64,000 nt of DNA, taken from the NCBI RefSeq assembly GCF_016612865.1, contig NZ_JAENZZ010000001.1:1612001-1676000 (forward strand), in the 5' to 3' direction. The notes beneath the pieces were generated by a model. That model was given only the letters and a program-made list of their open reading frames with translations. It did no database searches and was not told where the DNA came from. Positions 1-7,110 of this stretch are shown one piece after another. Both the position numbers and the translations under genes were made by a program. Within the stretch, counting starts at the first letter, position 1. The number at the start of each line of letters is the position of its first letter. The DNA comes from Blastococcus sp. TML/M2B (GTDB lineage: Bacteria > Actinomycetota > Actinomycetes > Mycobacteriales > Geodermatophilaceae).

Positions 1-1
1 G

Positions 2-394
2 AGCCCGGAGCGGGTCGAGTGGCTGCGGGCGTTCCACCGGGACCGGCGGGCCGGGCTCGACGGGCCCGCCGGTGAGGTCACCTGGGCCGTCGTCGAGTTC
101 GCCCCGGGGGAGGACCAGGACACCGGCCGCGTCCTCGGCTCCGTGCGGCTGCGCCGGACCGGCGAGCCCGGCGGGTTCGAGACCGGGATCTGGCTCGTGC
201 GCGACGCCCGGGGGCGGGGGGTCGGCACGACGGCGGTGCGGCTGCTCCTGGAACGGGCCCGGGAGGCCGGTGCGGCGACGGTGCGGGCCGACACGACGAC
301 CGGCAACGCAGGCGCCGTCGCGCTGCTGCGGGCACTGGGGTTCAGCACGACCGTCCAGGGTGAGCGCGTCCGGGCGGAGCTGACGCTCGGCTGA
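2..394 (+). CDS. GNAT-family N-acetyltransferase (5' end outside window)
   Basis: The reading frame is open from the left edge, so the true start lies upstream. The visible 130 residues carry the acetyl-CoA-binding core of the GNAT fold: a beta strand (GFETGIWLVRD) followed by the pyrophosphate loop RDARGRGVG, which fits the family R/Q-x-x-G-x-G/A motif, and an alpha helix. The C-terminal part ends with the usual N-x-x-A-x-x-L-x-x-x-G-F pattern (NAGAVALLRALGF). The family transfers acetyl groups from acetyl-CoA to amines; the substrate cannot be read from sequence. It is followed by a hairpin and a tRNA operon on the other strand, so it is probably last in its transcript. Confidence 0.85.
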   Translation, partial: SPERVEWLRAFHRDRRAGLDGPAGEVTWAVVEFAPGEDQDTGRVLGSVRLRRTGEPGGFETGIWLVRDARGRGVGTTAVRLLLERAREAGAATVRADTTTGNAGAVALLRALGFSTTVQGERVRAELTLG

Positions 395-420
395 GGTGGC
401 CGGAGGGCCCCGGAACGGAA

Positions 421-453
421 GAACCCCAGGCGCCCGGTGGGCTCCTGGGGTTC
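421..453 (-). terminator. Hairpin terminator after the tRNA operon (possibly bidirectional)
   Basis: A perfect 10-bp stem (GAACCCCAGG / CCTGGGGTTC) with a 13-nt loop lies directly downstream of the tRNA-Val 3' end and also just after the convergent acetyltransferase gene, so it could end both transcripts. There is no clear U tract, as is common in high-GC actinobacteria. Confidence 0.7.
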
Positions 454-456
454 TCG

Positions 457-531
457 TGGTGGGCGATACTGGGATCGAACCAGTGACCTCTTCCGTGTCA
501 GGGAAGCGCGCTACCGCTGCGCCAATCGCCC
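457..531 (-). tRNA. tRNA-Val (anticodon GAC)
   Basis: On the minus strand the acceptor stem is GGGCGAT/ATCGCCC, the anticodon stem CTTCC/GGAAG closes a CTGACAC loop with anticodon GAC, and the T arm has the GGTTCGATCCC consensus. The discriminator base is A, and a CCA end is encoded (the CCA occupies 457-459). It is the last gene of a Gly-Cys-Val operon. A second valine tRNA with anticodon CAC lies 1.6 kb away on the plus strand. Confidence 0.95.
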
Positions 532-553
532 GGCCCGGTCTCGCGACCGGTCC

Positions 554-582
554 CTCCTCCGCGCTCGTGCTCCGCGGAGGAG
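554..582 (-). other. Intergenic hairpin between tRNA-Cys and tRNA-Val
   Basis: A perfect 10-bp inverted repeat (CTCCTCCGCG / CGCGGAGGAG, 9-nt loop) fills the spacer between two tRNAs. It may be a processing signal or a weak attenuator within the tRNA operon. Confidence 0.5.
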
Positions 583-586
583 AACG

Positions 587-657
587 AGGTGGAGACGGGA
601 TTTGAACCCGTGTAGACGGCTTTGCAGGCCGTTGCCTCGCCTCTCGGCCACTCCACC
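587..657 (-). tRNA. tRNA-Cys (anticodon GCA)
   Basis: The acceptor stem is GGTGGAG/CTCCACC with discriminator U, the identity base expected for cysteine. The anticodon stem ACGGC/GCCGT closes a CTGCAAA loop with anticodon GCA, and the T arm reads GGGTTCAAATCCC. No CCA is encoded. It is the middle gene of the Gly-Cys-Val operon. Confidence 0.95.
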
Positions 658-662
658 GCACG

Positions 663-690
663 CGGGCGCCGATCTCGCGATCAGCGCCCG
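663..690 (-). other. Intergenic hairpin between tRNA-Gly and tRNA-Cys
   Basis: A 7-bp stem (CGGGCGC / GCGCCCG) continues, after one mismatch, into a GATC/GATC stem with a 4-nt loop. Like the hairpin in the next spacer, it probably separates or helps to process the tRNA precursors. Confidence 0.45.
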
Positions 691-698
691 AGGTTCCG

Positions 699-770
699 AG
701 CGGATGACGGGATTCGAACCCGCGACCCTCACCTTGGCAAGGTGATGCTCTACCACTGAGCCACATCCGC
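699..770 (-). tRNA. tRNA-Gly (anticodon GCC)
   Basis: The acceptor stem is GCGGATG/CATCCGC with discriminator U. The anticodon stem TCACC/GGTGA closes a TTGCCAA loop with anticodon GCC, and the T arm has GGGTTCGAATCCC. No CCA is encoded. It is the first gene of the three-tRNA operon and lies about 20 nt downstream of a good promoter. Confidence 0.95.
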
Positions 771-790
771 ACTGCGTTGTTGCGAGGAGA

Positions 791-819
791 ACGTTACCTG
801 ACGGCCTTTCGGCGTCCAA
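791..819 (-). promoter_or_regulatory. Housekeeping sigma promoter of the tRNA-Gly-Cys-Val operon
   Basis: On the minus strand a TTGGAC -35 box (814-819) and a TAACGT -10 box (791-796) are separated by exactly 17 nt. Transcription would begin near 784, about 14 nt before the tRNA-Gly 5' end. This is the best -35/-10 match I found in the window. Confidence 0.75.
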
Positions 820-875
820 CGAGGGGGGGTCCCCCGCTGCGTCGCGCGCCGGCACTGCAGGAGCGTTCCCGCAGG

Positions 876-1341
876 TCAACGCCCCGTCGGGTCTGCTCCG
901 CCGTTGGACAGCAGGACGTGCAGCTCGTCGTCGAGGCGCAGCAGCTCGCTCTCCGAACCCGACGGCACCAACGCCTCGGTCTGCCGCAGGAAGCTTGCGA
1001 CGACGGCGCGGGACAGCTCGAACAGCGCCTCGCCACGAGGGGGCGCGCAGGTGCAGGAAGAGCACGTCGCTGGCCGCGTGCGCGGGCCAGACGCGGACGT
1101 CACCCTCGCCCGACGGGCGGTCGAGGCCCACCTGGAGCAGCTCGCGGCTGACCAGCCAGGCGATGCCCTCGTCGGTGTCGACGGTGCCGCTGTCGTCGCC
1201 GATGTCGCCGAAGGCGATGCGGACCGCGAACGGGTCCGCCGCGTCGTAGCAGAGGAGGGGCGGCACCTCGGTCCACGATTGCGGACCGATCAGCTGCAGC
1301 GTGACGGGGGACGTGTGACCGGGATTCCAGCGGCTGGCCAT
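876..1341 (-). CDS. SsgA-family sporulation/cell-division protein (frameshifted)
   Basis: When read through one frameshift the gene gives about 154 residues that match the SsgA-like proteins, which control septum placement and peptidoglycan remodelling in sporulating actinomycetes. Family hallmarks are visible: CYDAADPFAVRIAFGD, then WLVSRELLQVGLDRPSGEGD followed by VRVWP, and in the second frame RGEALFELSRAVVASFLRQT. The shift lies near 1038-1043 (minus-strand CCCCC run); removing one C restores LRAPRGEALFE. The ATG start is about 26 nt downstream of a BldD-like dyad. The subtype (SsgB-like or other) is not certain. The frameshift resembles the other single-base insertions in this window. 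Confidence 0.85.
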
Positions 1342-1366
1342 GTCAGGTCAACGACATCCCGCTCGG

Positions 1367-1389
1367 GGAGTGACGCAGCTCGTCACTCC
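1367..1389. promoter_or_regulatory. BldD-like dyad upstream of the ssgA-family gene
   Basis: An 8-bp perfect inverted repeat, GGAGTGAC-N7-GTCACTCC, lies 26-48 nt upstream of the SsgA-family start codon. It contains the AGTGA...TCACT half-sites reported for Streptomyces BldD operators, and ssg genes are known BldD targets there. A bldD gene is present in this window. Function here is inferred. Confidence 0.5.
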
Positions 1390-1610
1390 AGTCACACCCG
1401 CCACACCGGCCACGCCTGTCGGTCATGCAAAGGTGTGTGTCCGCCGAGGACGGTTCGGAAACGGGTTTGGTGCAGTCGGGACGGAAGAGGTTGCGCGGGG
1501 GCCACTGCCCGCAAGGCCCCCGACGTAGGCTGCGGAGGTCGTCCGGGGGACCGATACCGGTACGACGCAGCCTTGACCTGGAAGGTGACCCGCTGAGCGG
1601 ACAGGAGACC

Positions 1611-2081
1611 GTGGCCACGCCGGACCGGCACCCGAAGCGGGAGACCGGCACCGAGCGGCGCGCCCGGTACGACGCGGACGACACGGACAGCCTGCGCGAG
1701 CGGGTCGCCGACGCGCGCTGGCGCCGCCGGATCGCGGCGCGGCGCAGCACCAACCACGCCTACCGGGTCGGGGTCGGGGTCGTCGGTGGTGTCGTGGTGG
1801 CGTTCGGGCTGGTCACCATCCCGCTGCCCGGGCCGGGCTGGCTGACCGTCATCGCAGGCCTCTTCGTGCTGGCCACCGAGTTCACCTGGGCTGAGCGGCT
1901 GCTCGAGTTCACCCGCGAGCGGGTGGCCCGCTGGACCGCGTGGGTCGGGGCGCAGCCGGTGTGGGTGCGCGGCCTGCTGGGGCTCGCCACGGCCGCCTGC
2001 GTGTACGGCGCCCTGGTCGTCACGCTGCACGTCGTGGGCGTTCCCGGGTGGATGCCGGGGTGGGTGCCGCTCTGGCGCTGA
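1611..2081 (+). CDS. PGPGW-type small transmembrane protein (TIGR02611-like)
   Basis: A 156-residue protein with a basic cytosolic N-terminus (about 45 residues), two adjacent hydrophobic segments around the signature LPGPGWLTVIAG (roughly residues 65-95), and a third hydrophobic segment near the C-terminus (LLGLATAACVYGALVVTLHV). The PGPGW motif identifies a family of actinobacterial inner-membrane proteins of unknown function. I chose the GTG start because AGGAG lies 3 nt upstream and the homologous part begins soon after. The frame remains open further upstream, so a longer start is possible. It is followed closely by tRNA-Val(CAC). Confidence 0.7.
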   Translation: MATPDRHPKRETGTERRARYDADDTDSLRERVADARWRRRIAARRSTNHAYRVGVGVVGGVVVAFGLVTIPLPGPGWLTVIAGLFVLATEFTWAERLLEFTRERVARWTAWVGAQPVWVRGLLGLATAACVYGALVVTLHVVGVPGWMPGWVPLWR

Positions 2082-2122
2082 GCGTCTGGCAGAATGGCAC
2101 CGCGGTCGCGAGCGGCCGCGCC

Positions 2123-2194
2123 GGGCGATTGGCTCAGTGGTAGAGCGCTTCGTTCACACCGAAGAGGTCACTGGTTCGAACCCAGTATCGCCCA
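2123..2194 (+). tRNA. tRNA-Val (anticodon CAC)
   Basis: The acceptor stem is GGGCGAT/ATCGCCC with discriminator A. The anticodon stem CTTCG/CGAAG closes a TTCACAC loop with anticodon CAC, and the T arm reads GGTTCGAACCC. The gene does not encode CCA (CCG follows). A possible -10 element (CAGAAT, 2090-2095) lies upstream without an obvious -35. It shares acceptor and T arms with the tRNA-Val(GAC) gene of the cluster. Confidence 0.95.
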
Positions 2195-2203
2195 CCGGCA
2201 CGC

Positions 2204-2241
2204 AGGGCCAGGTCACCCCGGGAACGGGTGGACCTGGCCCT
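2204..2241 (+). terminator. Strong hairpin terminator after tRNA-Val(CAC)
   Basis: An 11-bp perfect stem (AGGGCCAGGTC / GACCTGGCCCT) extends with a single bulged G to about 15 bp, with a 7-nt loop, and is followed by TTCGTCGTT. It separates the tRNA from the convergent reductase-like gene. Confidence 0.75.
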
Positions 2242-2263
2242 TCGTCGTTCCCGGGGTGGCCGC

Positions 2264-2821
2264 TCAGCGGGCCCGGTAGTGGGCGTGCACGAGCCCGCTG
2301 GCGAACGCCTTCTCGCCGACCAGCTCGAGGTCCAGGCGGACGCCGTCGGGGAAGAAGCGGGTGCCGGCGCCGACCACGCTGGTCGTGGTGAACAGGTGGT
2401 AGTCGTCCACCAGGCCGGCCGCGATCGCCTGGGCGGCCAGGGTCGGGCCGTCGACGGAGAGGTCGGCGTCGGAGGCCGCCTTGAGCCGGCGCACCGCCTC
2501 GGGGTCGAAGGTGCGCTCGATCCGCGTGCGCGCGCTCGACACGTCCTCCAGCGTCGTGGAGTAGACGACCTTCTGCGCCGCCTGCCAGTCCCGCGCGTAC
2601 TGCACGATGTGCGGCGGGGCGCCCGGCTCGGCGTGCGCGGTCTCCCAGAAGACCATCGTCTCGTACATGCGCCGGCCGTAGAGGTACGTGCCCAGGTCGC
2701 GGAAGAGGTCGCCGATGTAGGTGTGCACCTCCTCGTCCTCGGCGCCGCGACCGAGGTCGCCGTCCGCCGCCACGGCGTAGCCGTCGAGCGAGGTCACCAT
2801 CCCGTACACGAGCCTGCCCAT
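2264..2821 (-). CDS. RibD C-terminal/dihydrofolate-reductase-like family protein
   Basis: A 185-residue protein beginning MGRLVYGMVTSLDGYA, the N-terminal strand-loop signature of the stand-alone RibD-C/DHFR-like fold, which binds NADPH. YGRRMYETMVFWE (about residues 45-58) and DGPTLAAQAIAAGLVDDYHL (about 130-150) follow family conservation. These proteins are reductase-like, but the substrate is generally unknown; it is not a true folA. The ATG start is supported by a GGGAGGAA ribosome binding site. It may be transcribed with the multicopper oxidase gene upstream, although a hairpin lies between them. Confidence 0.8.
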   Translation of the reverse strand: MGRLVYGMVTSLDGYAVAADGDLGRGAEDEEVHTYIGDLFRDLGTYLYGRRMYETMVFWETAHAEPGAPPHIVQYARDWQAAQKVVYSTTLEDVSSARTRIERTFDPEAVRRLKAASDADLSVDGPTLAAQAIAAGLVDDYHLFTTTSVVGAGTRFFPDGVRLDLELVGEKAFASGLVHAHYRAR

Positions 2822-2846
2822 GCGTTCCTCCCGGTCCGAGCGCTGC

Positions 2847-2878
2847 GGCTCCGGTCTCCTGCCGCTCCGACCGGAGCC
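2847..2878 (-). terminator. Hairpin terminator downstream of the multicopper oxidase gene
   Basis: A perfect 10-bp stem (GGCTCCGGTC / GACCGGAGCC) with a 12-nt loop lies between the multicopper oxidase stop codon and the next minus-strand gene. Confidence 0.6.
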
Positions 2879-2910
2879 GGCCCGGGAACTGAGCGGTCGC
2901 GCGGGGCGGG

Positions 2911-4314
2911 TCAGCCGTAGCGGACCAGTCGCACCATCCCGTCCTCCATGTGGTGGTGGTTGTGGCAGTGGAACAGCCAGTCGCCGGGGTTGGTGGCCAG
3001 GAAGTCGAAGGTCACCTCGCCCCCGCGCGCCGGGACGGTGACGGTGTCCTTGACCGGGCCGCGGCCCGTGGGGGTGAGGACCTGGAAGTGGTGGCCGTGC
3101 AGGTGCATCGGGTGCCACTTCGCGCTGGTGTTGCGCATCGAGATCCGCACCCACTCGCCCTCGGCGACCGGCAGTGGATCGGCGTCGGGGTAGCTCTGGC
3201 CACCGATCTGGGTGCCCGAGAGCTCCAGCTCGAAGCGCCGGTCGGGCTCACCCGAGGGCAGCGGCAGCGGCTCGCGCGCCAGCAGGTCGGCGTAGGACGC
3301 CAGCCGGCCGTCCAGCTCGGCGGGCCGCTCGGCGACGGCCGGCGGCGACGACGCCTCGCTTCCGTCGTACCGGAGCAGGGCCCGCCCCCAGCCCGTGCGC
3401 CCCTCGGCCTGGACGCCGATCTGCCACACGCCCCCGGCCTGGTCGCACTCGACGAGCACGTCGTACCGCTCGCCCATGCCCAGCCGCAGCGCCTCGACGG
3501 TGACCGGCTCGACCGGCATGCCGTCGGTGTGGGTGACCGTCAGCCGGTGCCCGGCGACGGCGAACCGGAAGCCGGTGTCGGCCGCGATGTTCATGACCCG
3601 CAGGCGCAGCCGGTCGCCCGGCCGGGTCGTGAGCACCGGGGCGTCCTCGGGAGGACGGCCGTTGACCAGCAGCAGCGGGTACGAGCGCCCGCCGAAGGAG
3701 ACCGCGTCGCCGGGGTCCTCGTCGGCACCCGGCGCGGCGCCCGGCCCGGCGTCCGGACCGGGAGCCGGCCCGTGCCCGCCGTGGGCGTCCACGCCGTCCC
3801 GCCAGTCGTCGAGCATCAGGACGTGCTCGCGGTCGTAGGAGAGCTCCTCCGACCGGGGCTCCACGACCAGCGGGCCGTAGAGCCCGCGGTCCAGCTGCAT
3901 GCCGACGTGCGCGTGGTACATGAACGACCCGGGCACCGGCGTCGTGAACTCGTAGGTGAACCGCCCGCCGGGCACGACCGGGTCCTGGGTCACCCGCGGC
4001 ACGCCGTCCATCCGGTTGGGCGGTGCCAGCCCGTGCCAGTGGATGGTCGTGTCCTCGGGCAGCGCGTTGTCCAGCTCCACCCGCAGCACGTCTCCGGCCC
4101 GGAGCCGGATCTCCGGACCGGGCAGCGTGCCGTACCCCCACGTCGGGATCTCGTGCCCGGCGAGGTCCACCCGCATCGGCGCGGCCGTCAGCCGCAGCGC
4201 CCCCGGGGCCGGGGGAGCCGCGGCCGACGGGCCTCGGCCGCTGCAGCCGGGCAGCAGGGCCAGCCCGGCCGCGGCGGCGCTCAGCCCCAGGAACCGGCGT
4301 CGGGTCGCCGTCAC
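2911..4314 (-). CDS. Tat-exported multicopper oxidase (CueO/laccase type)
   Basis: A 467-residue cupredoxin-fold oxidase, expected to oxidise cuprous ion or phenolic/metal substrates while reducing oxygen to water outside the membrane. All four copper motifs are present: IHWHG and YHAHVG in the N-terminal domain, HPMHLHGHH and HCHNHHHMEDGM near the C-terminus, with Met as the type 1 axial ligand. The N-terminus has a twin-arginine signal (TRRRFLG) and a lipobox-like LLPGC, so it is probably a Tat-secreted lipoprotein. The GTG start places the RR motif at residues 5-6; a longer upstream start would run into the preceding gene. The upstream neighbour is a cupredoxin-like lipoprotein, suggesting a copper-handling pair. 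Confidence 0.9.
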   Translation of the reverse strand: MTATRRRFLGLSAAAAGLALLPGCSGRGPSAAAPPAPGALRLTAAPMRVDLAGHEIPTWGYGTLPGPEIRLRAGDVLRVELDNALPEDTTIHWHGLAPPNRMDGVPRVTQDPVVPGGRFTYEFTTPVPGSFMYHAHVGMQLDRGLYGPLVVEPRSEELSYDREHVLMLDDWRDGVDAHGGHGPAPGPDAGPGAAPGADEDPGDAVSFGGRSYPLLLVNGRPPEDAPVLTTRPGDRLRLRVMNIAADTGFRFAVAGHRLTVTHTDGMPVEPVTVEALRLGMGERYDVLVECDQAGGVWQIGVQAEGRTGWGRALLRYDGSEASSPPAVAERPAELDGRLASYADLLAREPLPLPSGEPDRRFELELSGTQIGGQSYPDADPLPVAEGEWVRISMRNTSAKWHPMHLHGHHFQVLTPTGRGPVKDTVTVPARGGEVTFDFLATNPGDWLFHCHNHHHMEDGMVRLVRYG

Positions 4315-4327
4315 CAGCGGTCCGTGG

Positions 4328-5173
4328 TCACTCGGCGGTGAACTCGGCGAACATGCCCATCGTGAAGTGCGGGGCACCCATCCCCGGCATCTCCGTGCTC
4401 ATCGTCCCCTCGGGGATGAAGCAGGCGGCGCCGTACCGGCCGGCGTCCATGCGCAGGAAGGTCGTCTCCGACTGCCCCGGCTCGACGACGGTGACGCCCT
4501 TGAGCTCCAGCTTGGAGAAGACCTCCTCCTCGGGGAGGGTGAGCAGCGCCTCGATGGGGTCGGTGACGTCGTCGTTGATGCGCGCGATGCCGATCTCGTG
4601 CAGCTCGGTGCCCTCGTTGGTCAGGGTGACCGCGACGACGCCGGCCGGCACGGAGTCCGGCAACCCCTCGTACTCGAAGTCCACGCCGGTCGCCTCCACC
4701 TGCTCGAAGCCGCACTCGGCGAGCATGTACTCGTCGATGGCGTCGTCGGCCTGCTGGAACTCGGGGCTCTCCAGGCCCGACGGGTCGCCACCGGAGAGCG
4801 CCTCGCGCACGAGCCCCGCGGCGGTGTCGACGTCCTCGGAAATCTCCTCCGGCGCGTTCTCCTCGACGTCGGCCAGCAGCGGCTCGACGGTCGCGCCGAA
4901 CTCCTCCAGCGCGGCCTGCTGCTCCTCGGGCGGGGCGGTCTCGTCGATCGGGGGACCGAGGGAGAAGGCGCCCTCGAGGTCCACCGACGCCTCGCAGAAC
5001 GCGGCCGGGTCGGCGGCGGCCGCCGACTCGCTGGTCTCCGACGCGCTGGTCTCCGAGGAGGCCTGCGCGTCGTCGCCGTCGTCGTCGGAACCGCAGGCGG
5101 CCAGGGCGGTGGCCATCAGCAGTGCAGCACCCCCCGAGGCCCATCGCCGCACCCGCCGGGTCCGTCCCGTCAT
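4328..5173 (-). CDS. Lipoprotein with C-terminal cupredoxin-like domain
   Basis: A 281-residue lipoprotein: signal peptide ending in lipobox LAAC (Cys about residue 27), an acidic Ser/Asp linker, a helical middle part (about 55-155), and a C-terminal beta-rich domain (about 165-281). The last domain has GVVAVTLTNEGTELHEIG, CFIPEG and APHFTMGM, which resembles the His...Cys...His...Met order of copper ligands in cupredoxins, with unusually wide spacing between Cys and the second His. Copper binding is therefore inferred. It lies 13 nt upstream of the multicopper oxidase gene, so the two are probably one operon, the lipoprotein perhaps acting as copper or electron donor. The start has a GGCGAGGACGAG ribosome binding site. 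Confidence 0.7.
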   Translation of the reverse strand: MTGRTRRVRRWASGGAALLMATALAACGSDDDGDDAQASSETSASETSESAAAADPAAFCEASVDLEGAFSLGPPIDETAPPEEQQAALEEFGATVEPLLADVEENAPEEISEDVDTAAGLVREALSGGDPSGLESPEFQQADDAIDEYMLAECGFEQVEATGVDFEYEGLPDSVPAGVVAVTLTNEGTELHEIGIARINDDVTDPIEALLTLPEEEVFSKLELKGVTVVEPGQSETTFLRMDAGRYGAACFIPEGTMSTEMPGMGAPHFTMGMFAEFTAE

Positions 5174-5383
5174 CTCGTCCTCGCCTTCGACCTGGGCGGA
5201 CGGCGCGGTGCCGCCCGCTCTGCCGCGGAAGGGTGGAGGGCAGGCGGCACGCGGAGGGCGCTCCGTGTTCCACCGGTGTAGTCACTCCATCCGCACCCCC
5301 GCGAGGCGGCACGCCTCGTGCCCGCTCCCTCACCGGACGTGCCCGACGAGGAAGCCGGTGGGCTCCGGGGGGACGATCGGACC

Positions 5384-5935
5384 GTGACGACGACGACGGC
5401 CGGGCACGTGGCGGGCATCTGGATCTACCCGGTGAAGTCCCTCGGCGGCACCGCGCGCGAGCGGGTGCGGCTGGCGGCCTCGGGGCCCGAGGGGGACCGC
5501 GCCTGGGCGGTGGTCGACGCGGGCACGGGCGAGGTGGTGCGGGGCAAGCACGCGCCCGCGCTCGCCGGCATCGCGCCCAGCGGCGACCCGGACGCCGACG
5601 CGCGGGCCGTCGCCGCGGCGCTGGGCCGGGGCGTGCGGCTGCAGGCGGCGGAGGGATCGGCCGCCGACGCCGCCGCGGTGCACCTGGTCTCCCGGCAGGC
5701 GATCGACCGCGCCGTCACCGGCGACGTCCCGGAGGGCTGCTCGGCGGACGACCCGCGCGCCAACCTGGTGCTCGACCTGCCCGACGGGGAGGACGAGCGC
5801 ACCTGGGTGGGCCGCACGCTGCGGATCGGGAGCGCCGAGCTCGCCGTGACCCGTACACCGAAGCACTGCCTGGGCGTCTACGCCGAGGTGCGCCGGCCCG
5901 GCGAGGTGTCCGTCGGCGACGCCGTCCTGCTCTAG
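5384..5935 (+). CDS. MOSC-domain protein
   Basis: A 183-residue protein starting with the MOSC N-terminal beta-barrel signature (VAGIWIYPVKSLGG) and ending in a compact MOSC domain with the conserved cysteine in TPKHCLGVYAEV. MOSC proteins are related to the C-terminal domain of molybdenum cofactor sulfurase and include mitochondrial mARC reductases; they bind or sulfurate Mo cofactor. It is shorter than typical two-domain members (about 270 residues). The GTG start is preferred because the conserved region begins 10 residues later; an in-frame ATG 66 nt upstream is the alternative. It is divergent from the copper lipoprotein gene. Confidence 0.8.
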   Translation: MTTTTAGHVAGIWIYPVKSLGGTARERVRLAASGPEGDRAWAVVDAGTGEVVRGKHAPALAGIAPSGDPDADARAVAAALGRGVRLQAAEGSAADAAAVHLVSRQAIDRAVTGDVPEGCSADDPRANLVLDLPDGEDERTWVGRTLRIGSAELAVTRTPKHCLGVYAEVRRPGEVSVGDAVLL

Positions 5936-5938
5936 CGT
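5933..5938 (+). promoter_or_regulatory. Leaderless-type -10 element of the CapA-like gene
   Basis: TAGCGT ends 6 nt before the GTG start, the distance at which transcription would begin at the start codon. The TAG is also the stop codon of the MOSC gene. Several other genes here have the same arrangement. Confidence 0.4.
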
Positions 5939-5944
5939 CCGCTC

Positions 5945-7054
5945 GTGCCCCGCCGATCCGTCGTCGTCGCCGCGCTCGCGGTGCTGCTGGCCGCCGGGTG
6001 CTCCGGTGGGCCGTCCCGGGAGGCGGCGGCGCCCGGGACCACGACCGCGCCCGCGCCCCCGGCGCCGGAGAGCGTCACGCTGCTGGCCACCGGCGACGTG
6101 CTGGTGCACCAGGAACGGTCGCTCACGCGGGGCGCGCGGCAGCCGGACGGCTCCTACGACTTCTCCGGCGTGCTGGCTCCCGTCTCCGGGCTGATCGGGG
6201 ACGCCGACCTCGCCGTCTGCCACCTGGAGACCCCGGTCGCGGCGGCCGGCGGGCCCTACCGCGGCTACCCGAGCTTCGCGGTGCAGCCCGAGATCGTCGA
6301 CGCCCTCGCGGGCGCCGGGTACGACGTCTGCTCCACCGCCTCCAACCACTCCCTCGACGACGGCTTCGAGGGGCTCACCCGCACGCTGGACGAGCTGGAC
6401 GCGGTGGGGATCGCGCACACGGGGACGCATCGCAGCGATCAGGCGAGCGCCGAGCCGACGATCGTGGAGCGGGCCGGTGTCCGGGTGGGGTTCGTCGCGG
6501 CCACCTTCGGCCTCAACGGGGTGCCGCTCCCGGACGGCCGGGAGTGGGCGGTCGACGTGGCCGCGGTGCCGGACGTCGACGGGATGCTGGCGGCGGCGTC
6601 CCGCGCCCGCGCGGCAGGTGCCGACGTCGTCGTCGCCAGCCTGCACTGCTGCCGGGAGTACGAGCAGGACCCGACCGACGAGCAGGTGGCCGCCGTCCGC
6701 ACGCTGCTGGCCTCCCCGGACGTCGACCTGGTGCTGGGCCACCACGCGCACGTCGTGCAGCCGTTCGAGCGGATCGACGGCGAGTGGGTCGCCTACGGGT
6801 TGGGCAACCACCTCGCCGAGCACTCCACGCGGGGCTACCCGACGGAGGACTCGGTGGCCGCCCGGTTCACCTTCACCCGGGGTCCCGACGGGCGGTTCAC
6901 CGTGTCGCGCGCCGAGGCGGTGCCGTTGCGGATCGAGATCGCCGAGGACGGCGTCCGCGTCGTGCCGGCCGACCCGGCGAGCGCCGCCCGGATCGCCGAG
7001 GTGCTGGACCGGCGGGGCGCGCGGGCCGCCGGACTGGAAGTACTCCCGGGGTGA
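5945..7054 (+). CDS. CapA-family (PgsA/CapA-like metallophosphatase fold) lipoprotein
   Basis: A 369-residue exported lipoprotein with an N-terminal signal and Cys at about residue 19 (VLLAAGCSG), a short Pro/Ala/Thr linker, then a CapA domain. Signatures seen: LLATGDVLVH, LAVCHLETPVA, STASNHSLDDG, VVVASLHCCREYEQ, VLGHHAHVVQPFE and YGLGNHL. These are the metallophosphoesterase-like residues shared by Bacillus CapA/PgsA and many actinobacterial homologues. Family members are linked to polyglutamate capsule synthesis, but outside capB/capC operons the role is unknown, and none of those partners is here. The GTG start probably begins a leaderless transcript. Confidence 0.8.
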   Translation: MPRRSVVVAALAVLLAAGCSGGPSREAAAPGTTTAPAPPAPESVTLLATGDVLVHQERSLTRGARQPDGSYDFSGVLAPVSGLIGDADLAVCHLETPVAAAGGPYRGYPSFAVQPEIVDALAGAGYDVCSTASNHSLDDGFEGLTRTLDELDAVGIAHTGTHRSDQASAEPTIVERAGVRVGFVAATFGLNGVPLPDGREWAVDVAAVPDVDGMLAAASRARAAGADVVVASLHCCREYEQDPTDEQVAAVRTLLASPDVDLVLGHHAHVVQPFERIDGEWVAYGLGNHLAEHSTRGYPTEDSVAARFTFTRGPDGRFTVSRAEAVPLRIEIAEDGVRVVPADPASAARIAEVLDRRGARAAGLEVLPG

Positions 7055-7110
7055 GGGCGGTCGCGCACTAGTCTCGGGAGGTCCGTCCCCCGAACTCCTG
7101 GAGTGCTCTC

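Noticed and set aside
396-745. Small plus-strand ORFs with GIEPVTSS-like and MTGFEPATLT-like translations
   Set aside because: These are the well-known false proteins produced by translating the antisense strand of tRNA genes.
1342-1610. Gene upstream of the PGPGW membrane protein
   Set aside because: The frame is open upstream of the chosen start, but its translation is Arg/Gly-rich and unlike any membrane or cytosolic protein; the gap more likely holds divergent regulatory DNA.
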